64,000 bases of DNA from Eurosta solidaginis (GCF_040869045.1 NC_090323.1:150618426-150682425), one strand, 5' to 3'. Positions 23,862-35,670 are shown, numbered from the stretch's first letter. Notes: generated by a model not told the origin, from the sequence alone. Numbers and translations: made by a program.

Positions 23862-24848
23862 TTGCGTTCTAGGCTTTCACAACCCAGGCATAATCACCCG
23901 TCACTTACTCCCAGTGTGACGACTTCTCCACCGTTACACTTCAGAATTCTGCAGTTAAACTGTAATGGATTAACTGCGATGATCACGGAGATAGTCGATT
24001 TCATGAAGCGGCACAACATCCGCATTGGTGCGATTCAAGAGACTAAAAAACTCGCAGCAAGATCTGCTCTGCAGACTTGTTCTGGGTATAATGCCCACAT
24101 AAAAGATCGCGAGAGCGGAAATGGAGGTGGTCTCGCGTTTATCATACACCACTCTCTGCAATATCATATATTTTATCCCGACATCGGCCGCAGGGAATGT
24201 GTCTTAGAACGCCTAGGCTTATCTGTCCGGTCAGGCGATGCAAACCTAGAAATCATCAACATCTACATCCGTCCTGCCACCTGTTGCCCCAGTGGATACT
24301 GCCCTAATATCAGCGTCTTACTCACTGGCAATAATCGCATTATCTTGGGCGATTTCAATGCCCATCACGATCTATGGCATTCAAACTTGCAGTCAGAGAG
24401 TAGGGGTGAGATGTTGGCGGATCAAATAGAAGAAACAACGTTCTGCACAATAAACGGAGACGCCCCGACATGTATGGTAGGAAGCTGTCACAGTTCGCCG
24501 GATATATCAATCATAAGCGCAGGACTCGTAAACTGCGCCAACTGGCAGCCAATGGTAACATTGGCATCCGACCACCTGCCTAACTTATTTCGCCCGAGCG
24601 TACCGCCGACTTCGTCGTCACAGGAAAACGCCCCTTTCATAAACTTTAAAAAAGGAAGTTGGACCAATACAAATCCTTTACAGATAACAGCTTTGCTGCC
24701 CTCCCTATCCCGACTGATGCTCGTCAAGGGGTGCATGCTTTCCGCAAGGTCATTGAATCCGCCTGGGACCGCTTCATTCCCGCCGGAGAATTCCCGAAAT
24801 TCGTCCTCACTTTCCGGCAGAGACCGCAAATTTAGCGAGAGAACGTGA
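23862..24848 (+). pseudogene. LINE apurinic-like endonuclease domain
   Basis: The frame reads RILQLNCNGL (about residues 29-38), AIQETK (about 58-63, with the catalytic Glu), GGGLAFIIH, then LGDFNAHHDLW (about 165, the conserved DFNAHH), SPDISII, and ASDHLP (about 238, with the catalytic Asp-His). These are the six exonuclease-endonuclease-phosphatase signatures, all present. Such a domain nicks the target DNA for primed reverse transcription. The frame ends at a stop at 24848 just before the RT part, which continues in another frame. Confidence 0.85.
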
Positions 24849-26560
24849 CCTTATAAGACAGCTCGATCACGGCGACCCCCAAATAAGGGATATAAACCAA
24901 CGCATCAGATTGCTTGTGGATGAACCCAAGCGGGCGAAATGGGAGGAGCACCTAAGCGGTTGTAACCTCTCTGCCGGTGTAGGTAAGCTTTGGTCCACCG
25001 TTAAGCCCCTATTGAATCCGTCTAAGCACAATGACAAAATTTCCATCGCCTTTAGCGATAAAGTGCTGTCGGATGCGAAAAAATGGCCAAGCGCTTTCTG
25101 CCGACAATATATAACACATTCTACGGTCGACAAAGATAGAAGGAGGGCCAACAGACACGCACATAAACATAAATTCATCACGTCTCCAATTACCATCACC
25201 GCCAAAAAGTTGAGGATGCCATCGGTCATATTAAACCATCTAAAAGAGTGGGCCCAGACGGCATAGCCATGCCGATGTTTAAAAGCCTAGGGAAAGGGGG
25301 TTTCAAATATTAGTGCATGTCTTCAACCTGTCTCTTTCCACCTTCCGAAAAATGGAAAATGGCCAAGGTGGTCCCGCTACTAAAGCATGAGAAACCAGCT
25401 AACATAGGAGAGTCATATCGCCCGATATCTCTCCTATCGCCAGTAGCCAAGACGCTTGAAGCCAATTATCTGGGTGGTCAGCAGTCATCGGTGCAATTTC
25501 GAAACAAAACATCAAAACCAAGAAAAATTAAACATGGTGTGACACAGGGTGATGTCCCATCCCCAGTTTTGTTTAACTTCTACATATCAAAACTACCTTC
25601 GCCACCAGAAGGAGTTACTGTCGTTTCCTACGCCGCTGACTGCACAATAATGGCCACAGGCCCAGGCCCACAGATGAGCTTTGCAGCCGAATAAACGGCT
25701 TCCTCCCTGATTTCTCCAGTTTTTTCGCCTCGCAAGAACTGGCATTATCGCCGACTAAATCCTCCGCGACCCTATTTACAACATGGACATCCCATATGTC
25801 GATCATTTTGAACATCTACGTCGATGGCACTACGCTGCCGACTGTCCTACACCTCAAAATCTTGGGTGTGACGTTTGATCAGGATCTACATTTTGGTGAG
25901 CATGCAGCCGCAATTGTACCGAAAATCGAGAGCCGTAACAAAATCCTCAAATCTCTTGCTGCCAGTACCTAGGGAAAAGACAAAGAAACGCTCATTACCA
26001 CTTACAAAGCAATTGGCCAGCAGACTGCATGCTACGAGTCCCCTATATGGTCGCCAAACCTAAAAACCACCCACTGGAAAAAGCTGCAGGCCTGCCAAAA
26101 TACTACTCTCAGAACCGCCACGGGCTGTCTTGTTATGTCCCCAGAACACCATCTACTTATTGAGACGAGAATACTCCCCATTAGGGAGAGAATTGAAATG
26201 CTAACGAAACAGTTCCTGTTGAATACCCAGAAACCTGGGCATCCCAACAGACATCTGATTGATGAGCCAACACTGCCCAGGAGTCATCTTCATAAGTATT
26301 ATGAGGAAATATTGCAACTGAGAACTCAGCCGTATGAAGCAAAAAAACGCAGGCAGGTCCTCAGTGAACTCCACAAGCAGGCGTCGGACCGTTATGCCAG
26401 GAATTGCCCGGTGAATCCAGTACTCAAAAAACAGTACCCAAAACATGTGGAAGAGGAACGCACACTCCCCAGGGAAACGCGAGTCACTCTAGCTCAACTT
26501 CGATCTGGATACTGTAACAGGTTAAACTTTTGCCTATCCAGAATCAACCCGACATACTAA
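24849..26560 (+). pseudogene. LINE reverse transcriptase and C-terminal region
   Basis: Pieces in several frames: 24910-25266 (the pre-RT linker with LVDEPKRAKWEEHL), then 25317-25694 with WKMAKVVPLLK and YRPISLLSP followed directly by GVTQGDVPSPVLFNFYIS and the catalytic box as SYAADC instead of SYADDC. The jump from the PISLL motif into the SSVQF region shows an internal deletion of roughly 100 codons. 25700-26560 carries the thumb and C-terminal segments (KILGVTFDQDLHF, RATGC, LRSGYCNRLN). The catalytic Asp change and the deletion make it non-functional. Confidence 0.82.
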
Positions 26561-26586
26561 ATGTATGCCCCGCTTGCAATGTGTCC

Positions 26587-27318
26587 TGTTACATACATAT
26601 ATCTCGCATGCATTCTAAACATTTCTCACGCTGCAGTGCATTCGACACTATGCTTATGTCGTAAGTATGAATGTGTTTATAATAAGCAATATCAACATAA
26701 TTATGTTCCCACAGGCAGGCAAGCAAGCGAAGCGCGTGCGATATATGTATGAGCCACGCTTATGCACCAGCGACCGTGCAATATGTATGTACGTATGATT
26801 AGTATATAGGAACTTTAATACATAAGAATTTGTTTAGAATATTTTAGTATAAATAAGCCGAAAATTTACTGAATAAAATCAATCCAATCGTGGTGCCGCT
26901 TAAATGGCACTTCCCAAATTTAACTTCTTTTAATGTCATCCTACATGGCGGTCCTGCCATACTGCCTGAATTAAATTGGCATCCTACAGGGCGATCCTGC
27001 CAGCTCGGCTTAATAATAAACAGACTGCTGTTTAAAAAGTGGTCTACTTAAGATATTTAGAAGGACTGTTTTAGGAGTAACTTTTATACCAAGAAGGATA
27101 CGCCTTACCTACAGGGCGAACCTGCCACACTGCTGAATTAAACCGGCAGTCTCCCCCGTCTGCTACTTGAAGTATAGGCAGACTACAGATACAAAATATT
27201 TTTGGAAAAAGTTTACTTTCTGCAAAGGAGTTCAAGGCATCAACTTTGCAACGGCGAATGGTATAGTCAATGCAAAGGGGCGCATCATAGCAACAGTGAC
27301 AACAAGGGTGCAATTCAA
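26587..27318 (+). mobile_element. Probable LTR (26587-26945) plus untranslated leader
   Basis: The coding similarity of the LINE stops at tgtcc and is followed by TGTTAC...CCTACA, a TG...CA-bounded stretch of about 359 bp with a TATA-like element and an AATAAA signal (near 26872). TGGCGGTCCTGCC, in the position of a primer-binding site, comes next. The related words cctacagggcgatcctgcca and cctacagggcgaacctgcca recur at about 26986 and 27106. No gag or pol follows, because Helentron sequence starts at 27323. It may be an LTR-retrotransposon remnant. No second LTR is present in the window to prove it. Confidence 0.35.
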
Positions 27319-27322
27319 ATTT

Positions 27323-27478
27323 TAACAAGCAAGGAAGGTTAAGTTCGGGTGTAACCGAACATTACATACTCAGTTGAGAGCTATGGTGGAAACATAAGGG
27401 AAAATAAACATGTAGGAAAATGGACCGAGGGTAACCCTGGAATGTTTTTGTATGACTTGTGTATCAAATGAAAGGTAT
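27323..27478 (-). mobile_element. DINE-1-like Helentron (family B), left part before gypsy insertion
   Basis: Begins aacaagcaaggaaggttaag and has a perfect 6 bp stem hairpin, GTTCGG-gtgtaa-CCGAAC, at 27342-27359, followed by the subterminal ACATACTCAGTTGAGAG. It matches the start of the complete copy at 41471. The gypsy element interrupts it at 27478, and the rest continues at 33802. By analogy with DINE-1 the hairpin marks the 3' end, so the element is read on the minus strand. Confidence 0.85.
27475..27478. repeat. GTAT target-site duplication of gypsy copy 1 (left)
   Basis: The 4 bp word gtat abuts the LTR here and at 33798-33801. Four-base duplications are typical of Ty3/gypsy integrases. 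Confidence 0.8.
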
Positions 27479-28096
27479 TGTGACGAAGTTGCTGCAAATC
27501 CTCTTATTTGCAATCCTCTGCTAAGTTCGAATCACTAAACTGTTGAATAAATAACTCCAATATTGAATGATGGAAAAATGGCCTTTATTAAGTACTTCAC
27601 AATAACACTTATACTTTGCTACTCGCTGGCTTAATAACCAAACTGATTGATAACCAAATGAAACTGAATTACTTCTTACTCACTTGCCCCGCTTTTATAG
27701 TTTACGCTGCATACTTCTAGGCTCTTCGATTTGCAGAACTTACTAGTTGTTTCGGCTACAAAATCGCCAGCCACAACTACGTGCACAAATTATTGCTCTC
27801 TCTTGTGACAACTCAGATAAGATATATGCACGTGTTTGTGCATTGCCGCTCCGCTGCTCGTATACGTACATATGTGTAGACGCAATTATTTATTCGTTTA
27901 TGTAGATACATAAAGATTGAATTATTGATGTGAATGTTTGTAGTTTGCGCACATAGGCATATAAGTAAATGCATCTGTGTGTGACATCTCTTATATATGT
28001 GTATACTTGATTTAATTATTAACGTAAATACTGCTTGGCATGGCCTTAGCATCGCCTTAGTGATGGGATAATTTAGTGATGCTAATATCCGTGACA
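27479..28096 (-). repeat. Gypsy copy 1, 3' LTR (618 bp)
   Basis: Bounded by TGTGACG and CGTGACA in plus-strand reading. It lacks the 11 bp present in the other LTR near the tctct(gggctgcc)ttatatatg site. Being downstream of pol on the minus strand, it is the 3' LTR. Confidence 0.93.
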
Positions 28097-28110
28097 CTGC
28101 CCTCCACCTA
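28097..28110 (-). promoter_or_regulatory. Polypurine tract of gypsy copy 1
   Basis: On the minus strand AGGTGGAGGGCAG directly precedes the 3' LTR. It is the expected position and composition for plus-strand priming. The same block sits next to the LTR of copy 2 (58510-58523). Confidence 0.8.
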
Positions 28111-28308
28111 AGTCTGATCGTCCCGATCAGACAAATCTCTCGTTCTAAACGTTGCTAGCCTTTCCAAATGGACCACCTTCATTTTGGTTCGTGGTTTACC
28201 GATGGTTTGTATGCGGTACACTACATCGTTGATCCGTTTTACAACTTTGTATGGGCCTTCCCAATTACACTGCAATTTCGGGGACAAACCTTTTTTACGT
28301 TATGGGTT

Positions 28309-31300
28309 TTATAACAGCACCAAATCTCCTTCCTGAAAACCTTCTGAATTAATTGCTTTATCATATCTGGCTTTCATCTTGTCACTCATAATCTTTGTTC
28401 GTTGCCTTATCAGATCATGTATTTCTCTTAGCTCTTCTTCCAAATCACTAGTGGATTTCCTGACATTTCTCTCCGCATTGACATCTATCCCAAACTTCAA
28501 ATCAGCTGGCAGTCTAAGGTCATTGCCAAAAATTACTTTTGCAGGGGTTTGGCCCGTTGTCTCATGCACTGCTGATCGGTAAGCCATCAAGAATAATGGT
28601 ATGCGGGTATCCCATTCTTTAAGGTACTTGTCCACTACTTTCCTTAAGTGCTCCTCCAATGTTCTATTGAATCGTTCTACCATACCATCGGATTGAGGAT
28701 GCAATGCAGTTGTCCGTGTTTTTCGAATGCCCAATGACTTACACATTTCCTGGAACACAGCTGATTCGAAATTCCTGCCTTGGTCAGAATGTAACTCCAT
28801 TGGTACACCATAACTTGTAACCCAATTGTTTATAAAAACTTCTGCTACCGTTTCCGCTTCTTGATTTGGGATTGGGTATACCTCTGGCCATTTGCTGAAA
28901 TAATCCATAACTACCAGTACATATTTGTTTCCGCCGTTGCTAGTAGGAAATGGGCCGGCGACATCCATAGCGATCCTTTCAAATGGCGCACCTGAGTTAT
29001 ATTGCTTCATCTGGCCATGACTTCGTGTTCTGGGCCCTTTCGCTCTGCTGCAAACCTCGCAATTCGCAATCCACTCAGTGACCGACTGACGACAACCAAC
29101 CCAATAGAATCTCTGTTTAATCTTCTCGAGCGTCTTCGTGATTCCAAGATGACCTCCGCTTGGACCATTATGCAGCTCGCTGAGCACATCAGGAATCCTC
29201 TTTCTGGGAACAACTATCAGTTTATTCTTGTATTTACCATCCTCACTCTCCCATACTCGATGAAGGCAACCGGATATCAATTCCAAACTGTTCCACTGTG
29301 CCCAATATGACTTCGCAATGGGACTCTCTGCTGACATCTCTCCTCTGTTTGGTCTTTTATTTCGTTCGAGCCCTTGCATAACACGTGACAGATCTGCATC
29401 TTCTAGCTGGCACTTTCTTAGCTGTTCCTTGTCCCATTCATCTGTACATGTTATAGTCATTAGCCGGACATCTATAATGTCTTCTTTAGCCTCGGCTTTT
29501 GAACAGTGCTTGCATTCCAAACTACATGGTCTTCGTGACATTGCATCGGCATTTCCATGGGTACTACCTTTTCGATGCTCAATGGAAAAGTCATAGCTTT
29601 GTAGTCGCTCGATCCACCGTGCCAATTGTCCTTCCGGATTACGGAACTGCAGTAGCCATTCTAAAGCTGCGTGATCTGTCCTGACACGGAATCGCTGGCC
29701 GTAGAGGTATTTGTGAAAATGTTTAACGCACTCTACCAATGCCAACAGCTCTCTCCGCGTAACGCAGTAGTTCCTCTCTGGTTTTCCAATCGAACGGCTG
29801 TAATATGCAACTGCCGTCTCCTGTCCATCGACCAGTTGTGATAAAACGCCTCCTATAGCATATCCACTCGCATATGTATCTAGAATAAATGTTGCTCCTG
29901 GAATCGGATATGTTAACATTGGGGCAGTGCACAAACGTTCCTTCAATGTTTGGAAAGCCACTTCTTGCTCCTTCTTCCATTCAAAAGCTTTATTTTTTCT
30001 TGTAAGCTCATGGAGGCTATGGGCTACGCTGGAAAAATTTTGTACAAATCGGCGGTAATATGTGCACAGCCCAAGGAAACTTCTTAATTCATGTAGGTTC
30101 TGGGGTCTTGGCCAATCCTTTACAGCCTCTATCTTTTCGTTCGCAGTGCAGATGCCCTCTGTCGTTACCTTGTGACCCAAATAATTTACTTCCTTTTTAA
30201 ACAGCGCACACTTTTTGGGACTTAACTTCAGACCAGCGCCAGCTATTCTTTGGAAAACTTCCTCCAAGTTCTTAAGATGTTCATCGAAATTCTTGCCCAA
30301 TACGATGATGTCGTCCAGGTACACCAAGCATGTTTTCCAATGTAGTCCTTTCAATACCTGATCCATGAGTCTCTCGAAAGTAGCTGGTGCATTACATAGT
30401 CCAAAGGGCATTACTGTAAATTGCCAAAGACCATCTCCGACGGTGAAGGCTGTTTTCTCTTTGTCTTCCTCCTTTACCTCCACTTGCCAGTAGCCGCTTT
30501 TCAAGTCCAGTGTGGAAAAACATTTCGTACCAGAGAGCGAGTCCAGAGTGTCGTCAATTCTTGGCAATGGGTAGCTATCCTTTTTCGTAACGTCATTCAA
30601 CTTCCGGTAGTCCACGCAAAACCTCATTTTTCGATCCTTCTTCTTTACAAGTACTACCGATGAGCTCCATGGAATAGCTGATGGTTCGATGACGCCGCTG
30701 TCGCTCATTTCTTGTATAATTTGACTCACAACTTGCCGCTTCGCCAGTGGAACACTACGTGGAGCTTGACGGATCGGCCTCGCATCTCCAGTGTCAATTT
30801 GATGTTTCACAACGTTGGTGCGGCCTGGTTTAGAACCATCCTGGTCAAATATGTTCGCGTACTTTAGGAGCAGTTGTTTTGCCTTACTCTGATATGCTTC
30901 CTCTAACCCCTGCGTCCATGCCGTGATGTCATTTGAAAGATTAGTATTACTAGCTGAAACGTGTTCCTGGAGCTGTTCACAGTTAATAACTACTTCAGCC
31001 TCTTGGCATCTTCCCAAAATAGCTCCTTTAGTCAGTTTGAGTGGTGAATTGAACTCATTGAGTACTCTTACTGGAACACGTCCATCTTGTTTTGTCATAG
31101 CCAGGGTTTTTCCTACAAGTATGTTCAGTGCTGATTTGTTTGCTGCTTCGACAACCCACAATTTGTTTGTCCCACAATCTCCATCAACCTTTGCCCAGAT
31201 GACTGCTTCGGATTTTGGTGGTATTCGCTGACTCTCTTCCACCAGCACTCGTTTACTGCTGTAGCCTCTCTCGTAGCCGAAATTAAGTGGCACATCCATG

Positions 31301-31712
31301 TTCTTATATCGCATCGTCTTGCTTTGCATATCGATTTTGATGCCTTGGTTGATTAAGAAGTCCACTCCAATTATGATTTCATCAACAATACCTGCCACTA
31401 TAAAATTGTGTAGTACCGTGATGTTCCCAACTGCTACTTCACATTCTACTTCTCCAATTACCTGGGTGTCTTCTCCAGTGGCTGTACGCAATATTGCTCC
31501 ATGCAATGGTCTTATCTTCTTGTTGACTAAATCCGCTCGAATGATGGAATGAGATGCACCCGTATCTACAGTCAGTAAACGTTCCTTTCCATCCGCATGT
31601 CCTCCGACAGTAAGATTGCTCGACCTTCTTCCAATTTGTGAGATAGAGATTATGGGGCATTCAATTGAGGGATTCAGCTGTCGCCCCTTGCTGCTGACTC
31701 GCTTTAGTTTAA
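28309..31712 (-). pseudogene. pol: Gypsy copy 1 Pol: protease, RT, RNase H, integrase
   Basis: Open in the minus-strand frame from the gag overlap (near 31712) to a stop at 28309. Domains: aspartic protease with VDTGASHS (near 31575); RT with FCVDYRKLN, STLDLKSGYWQ, MPFGLCNAPATF and the catalytic VYLDDI (396-399 counting from the Met at 31506); RNase H, where the expected DTDAS reads DTYAS (Asp to Tyr at 545); integrase with zinc finger H779-H786-C816-C819 and catalytic D848, D908, E944. Reading stops at TAA after GDLVLL, and a second TAA lies four codons on. Beyond them the frame continues to the GPY-type C-terminal region, which copy 2 reads as Tyr and Gln at these codons. Pol lies in the -1 frame relative to gag. 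Confidence 0.93.
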
Positions 31713-33116
31713 CGATTGAGTGGATTTGGAGATTTGCTCGTCTCCTTCAGCTCTGCGTTTACAGCCACCCACATTGTTGGAACTATTGGAATTGCTACTG
31801 CAATGACGTGCAATGTGACCTGGGTTACCGCACTTGAAACATTTCATAACTCCGGCGTTTTTCTGTTGTGATCCCTTCAGAGCTTCCAAAATTGTATCTA
31901 CCCACTCTGGCCTTTCTACTTCCACACGATGAGCTTTTTATGCTGGTTTACTCAATAATGACGCCGTTTCCTGAGTCAATGCATGGGATACCGTTTCAGA
32001 AAATGTTTGCTTTGGGTTCGCGTATGTGGCTCGCTTCGTATCGACGTCCCGTATGCCATTTATAAAGCTCTGAATCTTCACTCTTTCCGTGTATTCCACG
32101 GGTGCATCCGCATTTGCAAGATGAGCCAATCTTTCAATGTCAGAAGCAAACTCCTGCAAAGTCTCGTTAGCTTTTTGGTAGCGGTTTTGCAATTCTATTT
32201 GAAATATCTGTTTCCTGTGTTCGCTTCCGTATCGCCGTTCTACAGCAGCCATCAATGCGTCTTAACTGTTCCTTTCGTACTCTGGAATAGTCTGTAAGAT
32301 TTCGGCAGCTGGTCCTTTCAATGCTACGAAGAGCGCGGCAACTTTATCTTCCACATTCCAGTTGTTCACTGCTGCGGTCTTCTCAAAGTGTAGCTTAAAG
32401 ACCTGGAAAGGAACAGAACCGTCAAAGGATGGTGTTTTTACCTTTGGATTACTCGCTGAAACTGCTGGACGATTTAATTGTAACTGCTCCATACGACCCT
32501 TCAAATCATCGACTTCTGCCTGAAATTGAGCGATTTTTGCATCCTGCGCTTCCAGCTTTGATGTTACCCTTGCTTCCTGTTCTTCTAACTGTGAAGACAT
32601 TTGTGCCACCTGTAATGATAAGCGCTCTTCTTGTTCTTCCATCTTTGATGTTATGCGTGTCTCCTGCGATTCCAGTTGGGATGCCATATATGTCTTCTGT
32701 TCTTCCATCTTTGATGTTATGCGTGTCTCCTGCGATTCCAGTTGGGATGCCATATATGTCTTCTGTTCTTCAAATTGCGTTTCCACCTTGGATGTAATCT
32801 GTGTCGACATTTCTGACATTCGCGTTTCTTGTGCTTCAATTTTCGATGTTACTGTCGACGTTTGTGCAGATATTGCAGCCAATATCACGTTCAAGTCTGT
32901 GCTGGTAACCGTTTGCGATGTTCCGTTTTTCTCTTCAATTTTTGTTGTCTCCTCGCCATCAAGATGAAAGACATGCTCTTCCACATCAATTCCTTCTGCT
33001 TCCATTGCCTCTCGTAGCCGTGCCTGAAGTTCAAATTTAACACCGCTTGTATTCAATCCACGGGTCTCCAACTCCTTCTTTAGTTGCTGGATCTTCAATT
33101 CACTGAACTTTGCCAT
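31704..33116 (-). pseudogene. gag: Gypsy copy 1 Gag with SAP-like N-terminus and zinc knuckle
   Basis: Starts at ATG 33116, 51 nt after the LTR. Residues 1-40 contain FSELKIQQLKKELETRGL and a GVKFELQARL segment, the layout of a SAP DNA-binding motif. Residues about 90-215 are a heptad-rich coiled coil with near-identical tandem repeats (QLESQETRITSKMEEQ twice). The capsid-like region follows (FDGSVPFQVFKLHFEKTA), and the CCHC knuckle CFKCGNPGHIARHC lies near 31825. Two TAA codons interrupt the frame, at about 32262 and 31938, each replacing a Tyr codon still present in copy 2. The frame ends at TAA 31704. The pol frame overlaps this end. Gag would form the particle and bind RNA. Confidence 0.9.
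31707..31713 (-). promoter_or_regulatory. Slippery heptamer for gag-pol -1 frameshift
   Basis: On the minus strand gag ends TCG TTA AAC TAA. The heptamer G-TTA-AAC fits the X-XXY-YYZ slip rule loosely, and a -1 slip after AAC enters exactly the frame that leads into protease. The equivalent site in copy 2 reads T-TTA-AAC (62016-62022), a canonical slippery sequence. Confidence 0.7.
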
Positions 33117-33151
33117 GTCCTTGTTGTCCTTTGGAATTTATTCAACAATTC

Positions 33152-33167
33152 CTCTTCTGACACCAAT
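33152..33167 (-). promoter_or_regulatory. Primer-binding site, tRNA-Leu-like
   Basis: Directly inside the 5' LTR the minus strand reads TTGGTGTCAGAAGAGG. Fifteen of these bases resemble the complement of the 3' end of tRNA-Leu (…TTCTGACACCA), with one difference. The tRNA assignment is from memory of tRNA-Leu 3' ends. Confidence 0.65.
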
Positions 33168-33797
33168 TGTGACGAAGTTGCTGCAAATCCTCTTATTTGC
33201 AATCCTCTGCTAAGTTCGAATCACTAAACTGTTGAATAAATAACTCCAATATTGAATGATGGAAAAATGGACTTTATTAAGTACTTCACAATAACACTTA
33301 TACTTTGCTACTCGCTGGCTTAATAACCAAACTGATTGATAACTCAAATGAAACTGAATTACTTCTTACTCGCTTGCCCCGCTTTTATAGTTTACGCTGC
33401 ATACTTCTAGGCTCTTCGATTTCCAGAACTTACTAGTTGTTTCGGCTACAAAATCGCCAGCCACAACTACGTGCACAAATTATTGCTCTCTCTTGTGACA
33501 ACTCAGATAAGATATATGCACGTGTTTGTGCATTGCCGCTCCGCTGCTCGTATACGTACATATGTGTAGACGCAATTATTTATTCGTTTATGTAGATACA
33601 TAAAGATTGAATTATTGATGTGAATGTTTGTAGTTTGCGCACATACGCATATAAGTAAATGCATCTGTGTGTGACATCTCTCTGGGCTGCCTTATATATG
33701 TGTATACTTGATTTAATTATTAACGTAAATACTGCTTGGCATGGCCTTAGCATCGCCTTAGTGATGGGATAATTTAGTGATGCTAATATCCGTGACA
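33168..33797 (-). repeat. Gypsy copy 1, 5' LTR (630 bp)
   Basis: Nearly identical to 27479-28096 over its length. As the LTR upstream of gag on the minus strand it would carry the promoter. Confidence 0.93.
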
Positions 33798-35670
33798 GTA
33801 TTAAAGAGTATTTTAAGAGGGAGTGGGCCATAGTTCTATAGGTGGACACCATTTAGGGATATCGCCATAAAGGTGGACCAGGGTTGACTCTAGAATTTGT
33901 TTGTACGATATGGGAATAAAATGAAAGGTTTTAATGAGTATTTTAAAAGGGAGTGATCCTTAGTTTCATAAGTGGACGCCGTTTCGAGACATCGCCATAA
34001 AGGTGGACCAGGGGTGACCCTAGAATTTGTTTGTACGATATGGGTATCAAATGAAAGGGCTTAATGAAGGTTTTAAAAGGGAGTGGTGGTAGTTGTATAG
34101 GTGGTCGCCTTTTCGAGATATCGCCATAAAGGTGGACCAGGGGTGACTCTAGAATGCGTTTGTACAATATGGCTATCAAACGAAAGGTGTTAATGAGTAT
34201 TTCAAAAGGGCGTGGGGCTTAGTTCTATAGGTGGACGCCTTTTCGAGATATAGCCATAAAGATGGACCAGGGGTGACTCTAGAATATGTTTGTATGAAAT
34301 GGGTATCAAATGAAAGGTGTTAATGAGTATTTTAAAAGGGCGTGGTGGTAGTTGTATATGTGAAGGCATTTTCCAGATATCGACCAAAATGTGGACCAGG
34401 GTGACCCAGAACATCATCTGTTGGATACCGCTAATTTATTTATATATATAATACCACGAACAGTATTCCTGCCAAGATTTCAAGGGTTTTTTATTTCGCC
34501 CTGCAGAACTTTTTCATTTCATTCTACTTAATTTGGTAGGTGTCACACCCATTTGACAAAGTTTTTTTTTTTAAGTTATATTTTGCGTCAATAAACTAAT
34601 CCAAATACCATGTTTCATCCCTTTTTTCGTATTTGGTATAGAATTATGGCATTTTTTTCGTTTTTCTTAATTTTCGAAATCGAAAAAGTGGGCGTGGTCA
34701 TAGTCCGATTTCGGCGATTTTTTATACCAATACAAAGTGAGTTCAGATAAGTACGTGAACTGAGTTTAATAAAGATATATCGATTTTTGCTCAAGTTATC
34801 GTGTTAAGAGCCTAGCGGAAGGACAGACGGTAGACTGTGTATAAAATCTGGGCGTGGCTTCAACCGATTTCGCCCTTTTTTCACAGAAATAAGTTATCGT
34901 CCCAGAATCTAAGCCCCTACAAAATTTCACAAGGATTGGTAAATTTTTGTTCGACTTGTGGCATTAAAAGTATCCTAGACAAATTAAATGAAAAAGGGCG
35001 GAGCCATGCCCATTTTGAAATTTTCTTTTATTTTTGCATTTTGTTACACCATATCATTACTGGAGTTGAATTTTGACATAATTTACTCATATACTGTAAA
35101 GATATTAAATTTTTTGTAAATATTTGACTTTAAAAAAAAATTTTTTTAAAAGTGGGCGTGGTCGTTATCCGATTTTGCAAATTTTTATTAAGCATGCATA
35201 TAGTAATAGGAGTAACGTTCCTGTCAGATTTCATCATGATACCTTCAACGACTGCCAAATTACAGCTTGCAAAATTTTAAATTACCTTCTTTTAAAAGTC
35301 GGCGGTGTAACGCCCATTGTCCAAAATTTTACTAATTTTCTATTCTGCGCCATAAGTTCAACTTACCTACCAAGTTCCATCGCTTTATTCGTCTTTGGTA
35401 ATGAATTATCGCACTTTTTCGGTTTTTCGAAATTTTCAATATCGAAAAAGTGGGCGTATTTATAGTCCGATATTGTTCAGTTTAAATAGCGATCTGAGAT
35501 AAGTGCTCAGGAACCTACATACCAAATTTCATTAAGATACCTCAAAATTTACTCAAGTTATCGTGTTAATGGACGGACGGACATGGCTCAATAAATTTTT
35601 TTTCGATCATGATGATTTTGATGTATGGAAGTCTATATCTATCTCGATTCCTTTATACCTGTACAACAAA
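33798..35670 (-). mobile_element. DINE-1-like Helentron (family B), right part after gypsy insertion
   Basis: Resumes with the duplicated GTAT and continues the Helentron. First come five or six imperfect ~120 bp tandem units containing phrases such as gtggaccaggggtgac and tatgggtatcaaatgaaagg (to about 34420), then the non-repetitive body with gggcgtggtcatagtccg. The end is clipped at about 35670 after ctatatctatctcgattcc, about 85 bp before where the complete copy ends, and an unrelated sequence with small ORFs follows. Confidence 0.85.

Larger units (their letters stand above)
22980..26590 (+). mobile_element. Degenerate APE-type non-LTR retrotransposon
   Basis: About 3.6 kb of plus-strand, G/C-richer sequence containing in order an ORF1-like region, an apurinic endonuclease domain, a reverse transcriptase with an internal deletion, and a C-terminal region. 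Its base composition contrasts with the A/T-rich surroundings. Several frameshifts and stops inactivate it. The 3' end is lost: coding similarity stops near 26590 with CPACN-like codons, where LTR-like sequence begins. The GDFNAHH endonuclease motif fits the jockey/I/LOA assemblage; I cannot place it further. Confidence 0.85.
27479..33797 (-). mobile_element. Ty3/gypsy LTR retrotransposon, copy 1 (complete but defective)
   Basis: A 6.3 kb element on the minus strand with two LTRs, a tRNA-Leu-like primer-binding site, gag (SAP-like domain, coiled coil, zinc knuckle), pol (protease, RT, RNase H, integrase) and a polypurine tract. There is no env. The LTRs start TGTGACG and end CGTGACA and differ by about four substitutions plus two small indels (11 and 1 nt), so the insertion is recent. 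Gag carries two stop codons and the end of pol two more. One RNase H catalytic Asp is Tyr. It splits a Helentron and is flanked by GTAT. Confidence 0.95.

Noticed and set aside
32653..33017. Plus-strand ORFs with repeated CDSSWDAIYVFCSS
   Set aside because: Antisense of the gag coiled-coil repeats; the repetition comes from the sense-strand heptads.
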